A stretch of 64,000 nt of DNA from Bacteroidales bacterium. Its GTDB lineage: Bacteria; Bacteroidota; Bacteroidia; Bacteroidales; JAADJA01. Numbering within the stretch: the stretch's first letter is position 1; each line of letters opens with the position of its first letter. Made by a program: the position numbers and the translations under genes. Below, piece after piece: positions 42,981 to 52,693 of this stretch. The notes below the pieces were generated by a model. It had not been told where the DNA came from and did no database searches. It was given only the letters and a program-made list of their open reading frames with translations. Where the stretch lies: positions 83,144 to 147,143 of the forward strand of contig JAIOZL010000007.1 of NCBI GenBank assembly GCA_021740645.1, in the 5' to 3' direction.

Positions 42981-44399
42981 ATGAAAATTCTAAAACTTCA
43001 ACTCCACTGGCAAATATTAATTGCATTGATCCTGGCTATTGTCTACGGGATTATATTCCCAACAAGTTATATTATCAGAGATCACTCCTATGAGTCTCTT
43101 ACCCGGAATAAAGCAGATAAGGCTATCCTGAATCAACTAAAATCTATTGAGGGCAAAGTATATAAAACCCAGGATAGCTTTCAAAATGAGGTGAAGAGTT
43201 TGATTGGTGAAGAGGTTTACAAGAAAAATAGTAGTACTATACTTAAGGCCGCTTATCAAAACCAGGCCATAAATGCCGTTTCCTGGTTAGGTATTATTTT
43301 TCTCAAGGCTCTTAAAATGCTGATCATTCCGCTTATCCTGAGTTCACTCATTTCGGGGATTACCAATATTGGGAGTGGCTCCAACCTGGGCCGGTTGGGA
43401 TTAAAGACTTTTGGGTACTACGTCATGACCAGTCTTTTTGCTATTGTTACAGGCTTGTTTTTGGTCAATATAATTAAACCAGGTGTTGGCGCCGACTTAA
43501 ACCTGAGCGCTACGGTAGAAGGATTGGAAGAAAAACGAAGATCATTTATTGATATCATTGTGGATATTGTTCCGGAAAATATTTTCCAGGCATTCAACGA
43601 AAATCAAATGCTGTCGATTATTTTCTTTGCAATTCTTTTCGGGTTTTTCATTACTCAAGTGGATGATAAATACAGGATCTCCCTGAAAAATGCTTTTAAC
43701 GGCATTTTTGAAGTCATGATGAAATTAACAATGTTTGTGATCAAATTCACTCCACTGGGTATTTTTGGGATCGTATCCAAAACCGTTGCTGACCAGGATG
43801 ACCTTCTGGGCTTATTGTCCAGCATGGGATTGTATATGGGAACAGTTGTGGCTGCTTTGTCTATTCACTTCTTCATTACCCTGCCTCTAATCGCCAAATA
43901 CATCGGAAAGGTTCATCCATTCCAACACATGAAAAATATGGCCACACCGCTTATCACAGCTTTTTCTACAGCATCATCAGGGGCTACCTTACCCCTTACC
44001 ATGACTGCGGTTGAAAAAAATTCAGGCGTTTCGAATAAGATTAGCAGCTTTACTTTACCACTTGGCGCAACCATTAATATGGATGGTACAGCTCTTTATG
44101 AATGCGTTGCTGCCATGTTTATTGCCCAGGCCTACGGGGCAGATATATCTGTTTTAGGACAGGTGATCATTGTATTTACGGCTTTATTGGCATCCATCGG
44201 GGCTGCAGCTATACCTATGGCCGGCCTGGTAATGATAGCCGTTATCCTTACAGCAGTAAATTTACCTCTTGAAGGAATAGGGTTAATTCTGGCCGTAGAT
44301 CAAATTTTGGATATGTTCAGAACTGCTACAAATGTATGGAGCGATAGCTGCGGTGCAGTTATTATTGCTAAATCAGAAGGAGAGGAGTTGCTTGTATAA
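42981..44399 (+). CDS. Dicarboxylate/amino acid:cation symporter (DAACS family)
   Basis: A 472-residue inner-membrane transporter of the GltP/DctA family with eight transmembrane helices and two re-entrant hairpins. The signature motifs are STASSGATLPLTM (hairpin 1), LPLGATINMDGTALYE (NMDGT cation site), IGAAAIPMAGLVM (hairpin 2), and DQILDMFRTATNVWSDS (substrate-binding Asp/Arg/Asn helix 8). The arginine in MFRTATNV favours acidic substrates such as glutamate, aspartate or C4-dicarboxylates. A loop of about 60 residues after helix 1 (KADKAILNQLKSIEGKV) is longer than in E. coli GltP. Expression may be controlled by the repeats and hairpin at its start. Confidence 0.92.
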   Translation: MKILKLQLHWQILIALILAIVYGIIFPTSYIIRDHSYESLTRNKADKAILNQLKSIEGKVYKTQDSFQNEVKSLIGEEVYKKNSSTILKAAYQNQAINAVSWLGIIFLKALKMLIIPLILSSLISGITNIGSGSNLGRLGLKTFGYYVMTSLFAIVTGLFLVNIIKPGVGADLNLSATVEGLEEKRRSFIDIIVDIVPENIFQAFNENQMLSIIFFAILFGFFITQVDDKYRISLKNAFNGIFEVMMKLTMFVIKFTPLGIFGIVSKTVADQDDLLGLLSSMGLYMGTVVAALSIHFFITLPLIAKYIGKVHPFQHMKNMATPLITAFSTASSGATLPLTMTAVEKNSGVSNKISSFTLPLGATINMDGTALYECVAAMFIAQAYGADISVLGQVIIVFTALLASIGAAAIPMAGLVMIAVILTAVNLPLEGIGLILAVDQILDMFRTATNVWSDSCGAVIIAKSEGEELLV

Positions 44400-44425
44400 T
44401 CAGGCCACTTAATCTACATGTATTT

Positions 44426-45643
44426 TTATTCCATATCAAACTGAACCATGAAGGTGGTTCCCTGTCCATGTTTGCTTTTGCAGAAAAGTTCGCCACCCAT
44501 CCCTTCCACGTATTTTTTGGCAATAGAAAGTCCGGTTTTATCTGTCTGCCGGTCATGTAATTGAGGATTATCAAATAAGGTCTGCAAGGCTTTTTCACTT
44601 ATTCCTGGCCCCTGGTCACTGATTTCTATAATGGCCTTATTATTATTGACAAACAAATCAATAATGATTCTTTTATTCGATGGGGAAAATTTAATAGCAT
44701 TAGAAAGCAGGTTGTCGATGATAAGGTAAATAAAATTGCGATCAAGCTTTAAAATAATTGGCTCCGTTTTCAAATCAATTTCGATTTTTTTCAGCTGGAG
44801 GGTATATTTAAAACTTTCACATACGCGCTCAAGAATATCCTGAAGATTTATCGCTTCGGGTTTTAGTTTGTCGCGTTGAAGTTCAATCAGATCAATGTCG
44901 AGGGTCTGATTGATCAGGCTGTTCATCCTCCTTAAACTATTATGAATCAGGTCCAGGTATTCCTTCTGCGTTTCTGACAGCTCATCTTTATCCGTATCCA
45001 GTAAGTCAGCCACACATAAGCTGCTCGTTAATGGATTCCTTATACCATGTGAAACCACACTGATCAGCCTGTTCTTTTCTTCATTTAGTTTAGTAAGCTG
45101 CTCATTGGTTTTTTCAAGCTCAGCTTTTTGATTAAGAATATCCTGATTCTGTTCTTCTATCTCATTTTTTTGTTTCTGAATTTTCATATAACTTTTCGCA
45201 AGCTTCCCTTCCAGTTCATTCATCTCCCGTATCCGACGAATGACTTTCCTTAAAACCCCCATAGTTACATCGGGTTTATTGAACATCACACGTGCAAAGT
45301 TTTCCTGTCCCAATTCAAAAAGGACAGTAGGCTCTTCGGCAGTGATGGAAGCCGATCGTAATTCTTTATCAAACAGGGCAAACTCCCCGAAAACCTGTCC
45401 CGGAACCAATCTTGATAATACATGATTACCATCATGAACCCTCACACTGCCCTCTTTAATAATATACATAGCATCCCCCTCGTCGCCTTTTTTAAAGACA
45501 GTTTGGCCACTGCGGTATTTTCTCTGGGCTAATTCGCTGGCGATATCAGATAAGTCATTGTTTTTTACATCTGCAAAAATTCTGACATTTTTCAATAAAT
45601 CGAGAAACTCTTCGTGCGTCGAACGTTCGGGAGGTAAGCTCAT
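44426..45643 (-). CDS. Histidine kinase with N-terminal cyclic-nucleotide-binding domain
   Basis: A 405-residue cytoplasmic sensor kinase. A cNMP-binding domain (about 14-130) keeps the CRP-like phosphate cassette GEFALFDKELRSAS with Glu87 and Arg97-Ser98. A coiled coil (about 140-195) links it to a HisKA domain with phospho-acceptor His199 (VSHGIRNPLTS). A HATPase_c domain follows with N box NLLSNAIKF, G1 SDQGPGIS and a G2-like DKTGLSIAKKYV. There are no transmembrane segments, so it senses an internal nucleotide. No response regulator is adjacent; the partner must be elsewhere. Confidence 0.88.
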   Translation of the reverse strand: MSLPPERSTHEEFLDLLKNVRIFADVKNNDLSDIASELAQRKYRSGQTVFKKGDEGDAMYIIKEGSVRVHDGNHVLSRLVPGQVFGEFALFDKELRSASITAEEPTVLFELGQENFARVMFNKPDVTMGVLRKVIRRIREMNELEGKLAKSYMKIQKQKNEIEEQNQDILNQKAELEKTNEQLTKLNEEKNRLISVVSHGIRNPLTSSLCVADLLDTDKDELSETQKEYLDLIHNSLRRMNSLINQTLDIDLIELQRDKLKPEAINLQDILERVCESFKYTLQLKKIEIDLKTEPIILKLDRNFIYLIIDNLLSNAIKFSPSNKRIIIDLFVNNNKAIIEISDQGPGISEKALQTLFDNPQLHDRQTDKTGLSIAKKYVEGMGGELFCKSKHGQGTTFMVQFDME

Positions 45644-45737
45644 ACAAATGGTATCAATTTTTCCTTAAGATTGCAAACGACAAATATGCGGAAAAATTAT
45701 ATATCAAAAAGCTAAAAATTGTTAAAGAGTAATAAGG

Positions 45738-45773
45738 ACAATCATCCTGTGGGTTCGCCCACAGGATGATTGT
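45738..45773 (-). terminator. 16-bp perfect hairpin with four-base loop
   Basis: acaatcatcctgtggg-ttcg-cccacaggatgattgt. It lies 10 bases after the stop of the small minus-strand gene at 45783. The plus-strand transcript would carry an extra-stable UUCG-type loop. The plus side continues into TTTAG, the minus side lacks a U-tract. Confidence 0.6.
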
Positions 45774-45782
45774 TTTAGAAGT

Positions 45783-46055
45783 TTAATTTTGATTAAACCC
45801 GGAAATTGATTTTTCCAGACTTTCAATTACTTTTTTACTCACTTTACGTGGGTGTTTTTCTTTGGCAGCCTTCAGGAGGCTAAGTGATTTTTTTCCATAT
45901 TCATGCAGGCCGCTGGGGTTTTTATCAAAACTATAACTTCCAATGCACCATTCAAGTTTAGATACTACTTCTGTGTATTCATCTTGTTCAAGTTTCTGAA
46001 GAGCAATCACAGCTTCTTCACAACTTTTTTTAAGTTTCTCGTTAATCAAATTCAT
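45783..46055 (-). CDS. Small helical protein of unknown function
   Basis: A 90-residue protein without signal peptide or membrane segment. It is predicted all-helical and strongly charged, with a pattern of Leu/Ile/Val at helical spacing (CEEAVIALQKLEQDEYTEVV, KKSLSLLKAAKEKHPRKVSK) and a central WCIGSYSFDKNPSGLHEYG. I do not recognise the family. A terminator-like hairpin follows, and no good -7 box is seen upstream. The reading frame is well formed and not antisense to another gene, so it is probably real. Confidence 0.6.
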   Translation of the reverse strand: MNLINEKLKKSCEEAVIALQKLEQDEYTEVVSKLEWCIGSYSFDKNPSGLHEYGKKSLSLLKAAKEKHPRKVSKKVIESLEKSISGFNQN

Positions 46056-46207
46056 CGTAATAAAAATTTATTTATTAATTAATTGAAATAAAATTGCTTT
46101 CAGATTTTCAAATTAGCCGGCGAAATTAAGTCAAATCCATCATATGCAAGTTAATAAATTGTTAAAGTACGCAGGTTGATTTTGGTGAATAACTTCAACT
46201 TCCTGAC

Positions 46208-46239
46208 TTTAAAAAAAATCAGATACATTTATACCTTTG
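46208..46239 (+). promoter_or_regulatory. purL promoter
   Basis: TACCTTTG at 46232-46239 is a perfect -7 box. A weak TTT lies 21 bases upstream in place of TTG. The start codon follows 44 bases later. I saw no purine riboswitch in the leader. Confidence 0.45.
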
Positions 46240-46283
46240 CAAACAATTGATAATAGCAGTTTTTAATAATAAAATTTTATAGG

Positions 46284-49200
46284 ATGATCCTTTTCTTTGC
46301 TAAATCTGAACACACCTGTTTTGCTGTAAATTCTTCCACCACCATTATTCCTGCAAACATCTCCAAACTTAAATGGCTATTTGGAAATGCAGATTTTATT
46401 GAAGCAGATTCCCTTGAGGGTTATTTTGTTGGGCCAAGAAAAGAAATGATTACACCCTGGAGCACAAACGCTGTGGAGATCTGTCAAAATATGGGTATTG
46501 ATGGAATTAAAAGGATCGAGGAATTTTATTCCGTGCCTTTAAAAGAGGCTGATTTTGACCCCATGCTTCAAAACTTATACAATGGCCTGACTCAGGATGT
46601 TTTCACCATCAACCGACGACCAGATCCTGTGATCCCGGTTGAAAATATTTCGGCTTATAATCAACAGGAAGGTTTAGCATTAAGCGAAGATGAGATAGAA
46701 TACCTGGAGAATTTGAGCCAACGTCTTGGCCGGAAATTGACAGATAGTGAGGTTTTTGGTTTTTCCCAGGTAAATTCCGAACATTGCCGCCATAAAATAT
46801 TTAATGGCATTTTCATCATTGATGGAAAGGAGTTGCCGGAGACCCTTTTCAGCCTGATAAAAAAAACATCTAAAATCCATCCCAATCGTTTGGTATCAGC
46901 TTATAAAGATAATGTCGCTTTCGTTGAGGGGCCTCTTATTGAGCAATTTGCTCCTGAAACTCAGGACAAAGCCGATTACTTCAAAATAAAAGATATTGAC
47001 ACTGTAATTTCACTTAAAGCAGAAACGCATAATTTCCCCACTACCGTTGAACCTTTCAACGGGGCAGCAACTGGCACTGGCGGAGAAATTCGTGACCGTA
47101 TGGCTGGTGGTACTGCAAGTTTACCTTTATCAGGCACTGCAGTGTACATGACCTCATACCCGCGAACTAAAAAAGGACGGCCATGGGAAAACTATACCCA
47201 ACCACGGCCATGGTTATATCAAACGCCCGAAGAAATACTAATTAAAGCTTCAAACGGGGCTAGTGACTTTGGAAATAAATTTGGCCAACCTCTGATTTGT
47301 GGGAGTGTACTGACTTTTGAACATACGACCCAAAACAAAAAATTTGGTTTTGATAAGGTGATCATGCTGGCAGGAGGCATCGGATTTGGCAAAAAACAGG
47401 ATAGCCTAAAGAAAGAACCTGGTATTGGTGACAGGATCATAGTAATGGGTGGTGATAATTACCGTATCGGGATGGGAGGTGGTGCCGTATCCTCCGTTGC
47501 AACCGGAGAATTTGATAATAAAATTGAGTTGAATGCGGTCCAACGCTCAAACCCGGAAATGCAAAAGCGGGTCTTAAATGCGATCAGAGCATTGGCTGAA
47601 TCGGATATAAATCCAATTATTTCTATCCATGACCATGGCGCCGGTGGTCATCTGAATTCACTTTCAGAACTGGTGGAAACTACCGGAGGTAAAATTGATT
47701 TACACAAATTACCAATTGGTGATCCTACACTTTCATCTAAAGAAATCGTTGGGAATGAATCGCAGGAGAGAATGGGACTGCTAATAAAAGCAAAAGATGT
47801 AGAATGGTTAAAAAAAGTATCTGAAAGAGAAAGGGCTCCTATGTACGACGTAGGTGAAACTACCGGAGATCATCGGTTTACTTTTGTTGATCATCAAAAT
47901 AACAACAAACCAATCGACCTGGAGCTTGGGGATATGTTTGGCAATCCTCCAAAAACAATACTTGAAGATACCACTTCAAAAGCAAATTTTGAAAAAGTTG
48001 ACTATTTAAATGAGAGCTTTAATGAAGACCTTCATGCGCTTTTACAAATGGAGGCTGTTGCATGTAAAGACTGGTTAACCAATAAGGTGGACCGATCAGT
48101 TACCGGAAGGGTAGCTTTCCAGCAAACCTGTGGTTCCGTTCAGCTGCCATTAAATAACCTGGGCGCTTCTGCTCTTGATTACCAGGGTGAAAAAGGGATT
48201 GCCACTTCAATTGGCCATGCACCTGTTGCCGGATTAGTAGATCCTGAGGCCGGATCCATCTTATCTATAGCAGAAGCACTCACTAATATTGTGTGGGCAC
48301 CCATTACCGATGGACTTAAAGGAATCTCGCTAAGCGCCAACTGGATGTGGCCTGCTAAAAATCCGGGTGAAAATGCCCGACTTTATAGAGCAGTTGAAGC
48401 AGTCAGTAAATTTGCAATAGCTCTGGGAATAAATATCCCCACCGGAAAGGACAGCCTGTCGATGACCCAAAAATACAAAGATGAAACAGTCTACTCACCC
48501 GGAACAGTAATAATTTCAGCTGTGGGCGAAATCACCAACATCAGAAAGATCATTAGTCCGAATTTAAAAAAAGCAGAAAATTCTTCTTTGATATACATTG
48601 ACTTTTCTCAGGATGATTATTGTTTGGGTGGAAGCTCTTTTGCACAACTTAAAAACACCCTTGGACAAAAAGCCCCCAGGGTTAAAGATGCAGAATATTT
48701 TGTAAAAGCATTTAATGTGGTGCAGAAACTGATCAATGATGAGAAAATTCTGGCGGGACATGATATATCTTCTGGCGGCCTGATCACCAGTTTACTGGAG
48801 ATGTGTTTTGCAGATAATAAATCAGGACTTAACCTGGATCTGACTTCAATTGGTGAACGGGATACAGCAAAATTACTTTTTAGTGAAAACCCCGGAATAC
48901 TTATTCAGGTAAGTGATAGACTAAACCTTGAAAATGAGCTGAAACAAGCTGGAATCAAGTATCACTCCGTTGGCAGGGTTAATTTCAACAGATCCTTCAG
49001 TATTAAAAACTATGACCTTGAAATGGTGCTGGATATAAATAACTACCGCGACAGTTGGTTTGAGTCTTCATACCTTCTCGACAGGAATCAGTGCGGAGAA
49101 GATCATGCTTTAAAACGATACAACAATTACCACAATCAGGAAGTAGAATTTCAATTCAGCGATAGTTTTTCAGGAAAAGCAAGCAGCTTTAGCATTGATT

Positions 49201-49994
49201 TAAAGAGACGGACAAAAACAGGAATCAAAGCAGCTATCATAAGAGAAAAAGGAGTAAATGGCGATAGAGAAATGGCCTATTCACTTTATCTTGCCGGTTT
49301 TGATGTTAAAGATGTTCACATGACCGACCTAATTTCAGGACGTGAAACACTGGAAGACATCAATATGATAGTGTTTGTAGGTGGGTTCTCAAACTCCGAT
49401 GTTTTGGGTTCAGCGAAAGGATGGGCCGGAGCTTTTCTTTACAATGAAAAAGCAAAAATTGCACTCGACAATTTTTATAAAAGGAGCGACACACTTAGCC
49501 TGGGAATATGTAACGGATGTCAATTGATGATTGAACTTGGGCTGGTTACCCCAGAGCATGACCAAAAACCCAAAATGCTTCATAATGCTTCCCATAAGTT
49601 TGAATCCGCTTTTCTGACCGTTGAAATACAAGAAAATAAATCTGTCATGCTCAGATCATTGGTTGGATCAAAATTGGGTATATGGGTTGCGCATGGTGAA
49701 GGTCAGTTTAATTTCCCTTATCAGGAGGATAAATACCATATCCCTGTTAAATATAGTTATAATCAATATCCGGGAAATCCCAATGGATCACAATATAATA
49801 CTGCCGGATTATGTTCCGCTGATGGCCGTCACCTGGTGATGATGCCGCATCTCGAACGTGCAGTTTTCCCATGGCAATGGGCGCATTACCCTGCCAACAG
49901 AAAGTTGGATGAAATTACACCCTGGGTAGAGGCATTTGTGAATGCCCGGGAATGGATTAAAGAAAAGATTGACGAATTTCGATTTACGATTTGA
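46284..49994 (+). CDS. purL: Phosphoribosylformylglycinamidine synthase (FGAM synthase), large form
   Basis: Fourth step of purine biosynthesis: FGAR + glutamine + ATP gives FGAM + glutamate. It is a 1236-residue fused enzyme, the usual length for PurL of Bacteroidota and Proteobacteria. Order: N-terminal PurS-like domain, linker, two AIRS-like halves (NSEHCRHKIFNG, ETHNFPTTVEPFNGAATGTG; later TGKDSLSMTQKYKD, AGHDISSGGLITSLLEMCF), and a C-terminal class I glutaminase domain (about 970-1236) with nucleophile Cys1076 in LGICNGCQL and the His/Glu pair in MPHLERAVFPWQW. Start chosen at the ATG whose protein begins MILFFAKSEH. An SDR gene begins 7 bases after its stop. Confidence 0.96.
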   Translation: MILFFAKSEHTCFAVNSSTTIIPANISKLKWLFGNADFIEADSLEGYFVGPRKEMITPWSTNAVEICQNMGIDGIKRIEEFYSVPLKEADFDPMLQNLYNGLTQDVFTINRRPDPVIPVENISAYNQQEGLALSEDEIEYLENLSQRLGRKLTDSEVFGFSQVNSEHCRHKIFNGIFIIDGKELPETLFSLIKKTSKIHPNRLVSAYKDNVAFVEGPLIEQFAPETQDKADYFKIKDIDTVISLKAETHNFPTTVEPFNGAATGTGGEIRDRMAGGTASLPLSGTAVYMTSYPRTKKGRPWENYTQPRPWLYQTPEEILIKASNGASDFGNKFGQPLICGSVLTFEHTTQNKKFGFDKVIMLAGGIGFGKKQDSLKKEPGIGDRIIVMGGDNYRIGMGGGAVSSVATGEFDNKIELNAVQRSNPEMQKRVLNAIRALAESDINPIISIHDHGAGGHLNSLSELVETTGGKIDLHKLPIGDPTLSSKEIVGNESQERMGLLIKAKDVEWLKKVSERERAPMYDVGETTGDHRFTFVDHQNNNKPIDLELGDMFGNPPKTILEDTTSKANFEKVDYLNESFNEDLHALLQMEAVACKDWLTNKVDRSVTGRVAFQQTCGSVQLPLNNLGASALDYQGEKGIATSIGHAPVAGLVDPEAGSILSIAEALTNIVWAPITDGLKGISLSANWMWPAKNPGENARLYRAVEAVSKFAIALGINIPTGKDSLSMTQKYKDETVYSPGTVIISAVGEITNIRKIISPNLKKAENSSLIYIDFSQDDYCLGGSSFAQLKNTLGQKAPRVKDAEYFVKAFNVVQKLINDEKILAGHDISSGGLITSLLEMCFADNKSGLNLDLTSIGERDTAKLLFSENPGILIQVSDRLNLENELKQAGIKYHSVGRVNFNRSFSIKNYDLEMVLDINNYRDSWFESSYLLDRNQCGEDHALKRYNNYHNQEVEFQFSDSFSGKASSFSIDLKRRTKTGIKAAIIREKGVNGDREMAYSLYLAGFDVKDVHMTDLISGRETLEDINMIVFVGGFSNSDVLGSAKGWAGAFLYNEKAKIALDNFYKRSDTLSLGICNGCQLMIELGLVTPEHDQKPKMLHNASHKFESAFLTVEIQENKSVMLRSLVGSKLGIWVAHGEGQFNFPYQEDKYHIPVKYSYNQYPGNPNGSQYNTAGLCSADGRHLVMMPHLERAVFPWQWAHYPANRKLDEITPWVEAFVNAREWIKEKIDEFRFTI

Positions 49995-50001
49995 GAAGGT
50001 T

Positions 50002-50766
50002 ATGAATAATATTGCATTAATTACCGGAGCAACAAGTGGCATTGGAAAAGCATGTGCAGAAAAATTTGCCGCCAACAGGTATAACATCATACTAACAGGC
50101 AGAAGGAGTGAACGGCTTCAAAGCCTAAAAAAAGAACTTGAAAAAAAATATCAGGTTAAAACAAAATCACTTTGTTTTGATATTCAGAAAAAAGATCAGG
50201 TGATCAATGCTATTGAATCTCTTGATAATTCTTGGAGGCAGATAAATATCTTAATTAATAATGCCGGCCTTGCTCTTGACCTTAAACCAATTCAAGAAGG
50301 TGATTTCTCCGATTGGGATACGATGATTGATACCAACCTTAAGGGTTTGTTATACATATCGAAGCTGGTTTCAAACATAATGATTACCCAAGGGAGCGGC
50401 CATATCATCAATATTGGCTCCATAGCCGGCAGGGAATCTTATCCCAACGGCAATGTGTATTGTGCCACTAAACATGCCGTAGAGGGGTTGACAAAGGCCA
50501 TGAGGCTTGATTTATTCAGGCAGGGCATAAGGGTGTCACAAATTGCTCCTGGTGCAGTTGAAACAGAGTTTTCCCTTGTTCGTTTTAAAGGGGATGCAGA
50601 TACCGCTGAAAAGGTATATCGGGGCTACACTCCTCTTACATCTGAAGATGTGGCCGAATCGGTATATTTTGTAGCATCTCAACCCACACATATCAACATC
50701 AACGATTTACTCATAATGCCCATGGCCCAGGCTAATGCAACAACCTTTAACAAAGAACCCAAATAA
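50002..50766 (+). CDS. Short-chain dehydrogenase/reductase (YdfG-like)
   Basis: A 254-residue classical SDR. The cofactor motif TGATSGIG begins at residue 8; NNAG near 90; catalytic Ser (NIGSIAGRESYP), Tyr and Lys (YCATKHAVEG). The sequence resembles YdfG, an NADP-dependent 3-hydroxy acid/serine dehydrogenase. The ATG at 50002 is chosen because a longer in-frame start at 49942 would lie inside purL and add 20 residues before the Rossmann fold. It is close behind purL and may be co-transcribed. Confidence 0.87.
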   Translation: MNNIALITGATSGIGKACAEKFAANRYNIILTGRRSERLQSLKKELEKKYQVKTKSLCFDIQKKDQVINAIESLDNSWRQINILINNAGLALDLKPIQEGDFSDWDTMIDTNLKGLLYISKLVSNIMITQGSGHIINIGSIAGRESYPNGNVYCATKHAVEGLTKAMRLDLFRQGIRVSQIAPGAVETEFSLVRFKGDADTAEKVYRGYTPLTSEDVAESVYFVASQPTHININDLLIMPMAQANATTFNKEPK

Positions 50767-50834
50767 AATTTACCTATTCAAAACCTGCAGGATCAGGAAA
50801 TATTTTCTATCTGTCTCATATTGAAATAAATTAG

Positions 50835-50842
50835 TATTTTTG
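50835..50842 (+). promoter_or_regulatory. -7 element of the acyl-CoA ligase pair
   Basis: TATTTTTG matches TAnnTTTG 37 bases before the first ligase. No TTG stands at the expected -33 position, so this is a half-supported promoter. Confidence 0.35.
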
Positions 50843-50879
50843 GTCTTTAGCGTAACAGTTCGTCACCAATAAATGACTT

Positions 50880-52646
50880 ATGGAGGTAACACGTATCTTT
50901 GACATCCTGCCTTATTACAAAATAAATTTCCGCCCAAAGGATGATGCCCTGGCCGGGAAGGAGGACGGAAAGTGGATTAAATACAGCATTGATCAGTACA
51001 TCGAAAATGCCAACAATATCAGTTATGCATTTCTGAACCTGGGGGTGAAGAAAGGCGACAAAATCGCCACAATTATGCAAAACAGGCCCGAATGGAATTT
51101 TCTGGACATGGGTATATTGCAGATTGGTGCGGTACATGTTCCTATTTACCCCACCATCAGCGAGTCGGATTATAAGTTTATCCTTAAGCATGCTGAGGTG
51201 AAATTTGTTTTTGTGGCAGGCCGTGAATTGTATAGCAAAATAGAACACATCCTACCTGAAGTCCCATCGATTAAGGGAATATATACGATAAATCATATTG
51301 ATGATGTAAAAAATCTGGATGAACTTATCAGTCTGGGCAAAGCCAATAATGCCCCTGACGACTTACATAAGATTGAAAGGAGTATCAAGGCAGAAGATAT
51401 AGCTACCCTGATTTACACTTCAGGTACAACAGGCGACCCAAAAGGTGTTACCCTTACCCACCATAATATCCTGAGTAATGTTAAAGCCTGTTATGGATAT
51501 TTTCCGGTAGACGATACCTGTAAGTGCTTAAGCTATTTGCCTGTGAGCCACATTTATGAACGAACCAGCTTATATATCTATTCCTACATCGGGGTATCAA
51601 TATATTATGCTGAAAGCATTGGAACTATAGCTGATAACCTGAAGGAAATTAAAGCCGAAATGCTAACAACAGTGCCTCGTTTGCTCGAAAAGATCTTTGA
51701 TAAAATAATGGCAAAAGGCCGTAAATTAAAGGGAATTAAGAAATCTATTTTCTTCTGGGCTGTTAACCTGGGGTTAAGGTATGAGCTTAACGGAAAAAAT
51801 GGGATTTTTTATGATCTACAGTTAAAGATAGCGAACAAATTGGTTTTCAATAAATGGCGCGATGCTTTGGGTGGTAATATGCGGGCTATTGTGTCGGGAG
51901 GAGCTGCACTGCAGCCAAGGCTGGCACGGATATTTAATGCCGCCCGAATTCCTACCCTTGAAGGATATGGGTTAACAGAAACCTCACCTGTAATTGCTGT
52001 GAATAACCTGGAAAAAGGTGGTTTGAAATTTGGTACAGTGGGAAAACCAGTATTCAATGTCGAAGTGAAAATTGCAGAGGATGATGAAATACTATGCAAG
52101 GGCCCCAGCGTAATGAAGGGATATTATAAAAACATTGAATTAACCAAAGAGGTTATTGATGCTGATGGCTGGTTCCACACCGGCGATCTTGGAAGGCTTG
52201 AACCGGAAGGACATTTAAAGATTACCGGCCGCAAAAAAGCCCTGTTTAAAACGGCTATGGGCAAATACATTAGCCCTGAACACATCGAAAATAAATTAAC
52301 TGAATCCTCATTTATTGATGCGAGCCTTGTAATTGGTGAAAATCAAAAATTTGCTGCTGCTCTTATCGTTCCTGACTTTACCCATCTTCGGTCGTGGTGT
52401 AATGTAAAAGGCATCAAATATGCCACTGATGAAGAAATGGTAAAACATCCTGAAATTTATGCCCGGTTTAAAAAAGAAGTCAATGAATGTAACAAAGATC
52501 TGGGTAGTTTTGAACAAATTAAAAAATTCGCTTTAATGGATAAGGAGTGGTCAATACAAACAAGAGAGCTTACAGCAAACCTTAAGCTCAGAAGAAATTA
52601 TATCTGTCAAAAATATAAGGATACTATTGAACAAATCTTCAAATAA
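50880..52646 (+). CDS. Long-chain fatty acid-CoA ligase (first of two)
   Basis: A 588-residue AMP-forming acyl-CoA synthetase of the FadD15/ACSL type. Motifs: ATP-binding TLIYTSGTTGDPKGVTLTH (177-195), GYGLTETSPV, GWFHTGDLGRL, ITGRKKALFKTAMGKYISP with the catalytic lysine in the last segment. It activates fatty acids to acyl-CoA through acyl-AMP, for lipid synthesis or degradation. The next gene, 47 bases on, is a paralogue of almost equal length, evidently a tandem duplication. Confidence 0.92.
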   Translation: MEVTRIFDILPYYKINFRPKDDALAGKEDGKWIKYSIDQYIENANNISYAFLNLGVKKGDKIATIMQNRPEWNFLDMGILQIGAVHVPIYPTISESDYKFILKHAEVKFVFVAGRELYSKIEHILPEVPSIKGIYTINHIDDVKNLDELISLGKANNAPDDLHKIERSIKAEDIATLIYTSGTTGDPKGVTLTHHNILSNVKACYGYFPVDDTCKCLSYLPVSHIYERTSLYIYSYIGVSIYYAESIGTIADNLKEIKAEMLTTVPRLLEKIFDKIMAKGRKLKGIKKSIFFWAVNLGLRYELNGKNGIFYDLQLKIANKLVFNKWRDALGGNMRAIVSGGAALQPRLARIFNAARIPTLEGYGLTETSPVIAVNNLEKGGLKFGTVGKPVFNVEVKIAEDDEILCKGPSVMKGYYKNIELTKEVIDADGWFHTGDLGRLEPEGHLKITGRKKALFKTAMGKYISPEHIENKLTESSFIDASLVIGENQKFAAALIVPDFTHLRSWCNVKGIKYATDEEMVKHPEIYARFKKEVNECNKDLGSFEQIKKFALMDKEWSIQTRELTANLKLRRNYICQKYKDTIEQIFK

Positions 52647-52693
52647 ATAAAGTGGAATAATTCCATTCACCTTAATTTATTGACTTTTAACCT

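Noticed and set aside
49942..50001. Longer start for the SDR gene
   Set aside because: It would overlap the end of purL and place 20 basic residues before the Rossmann motif; the ATG at 50002 gives the standard SDR length.
50847..51248. 133-residue minus-strand frame opposite the first acyl-CoA ligase
   Set aside because: It is fully antisense to a conserved enzyme and has no promoter of its own.
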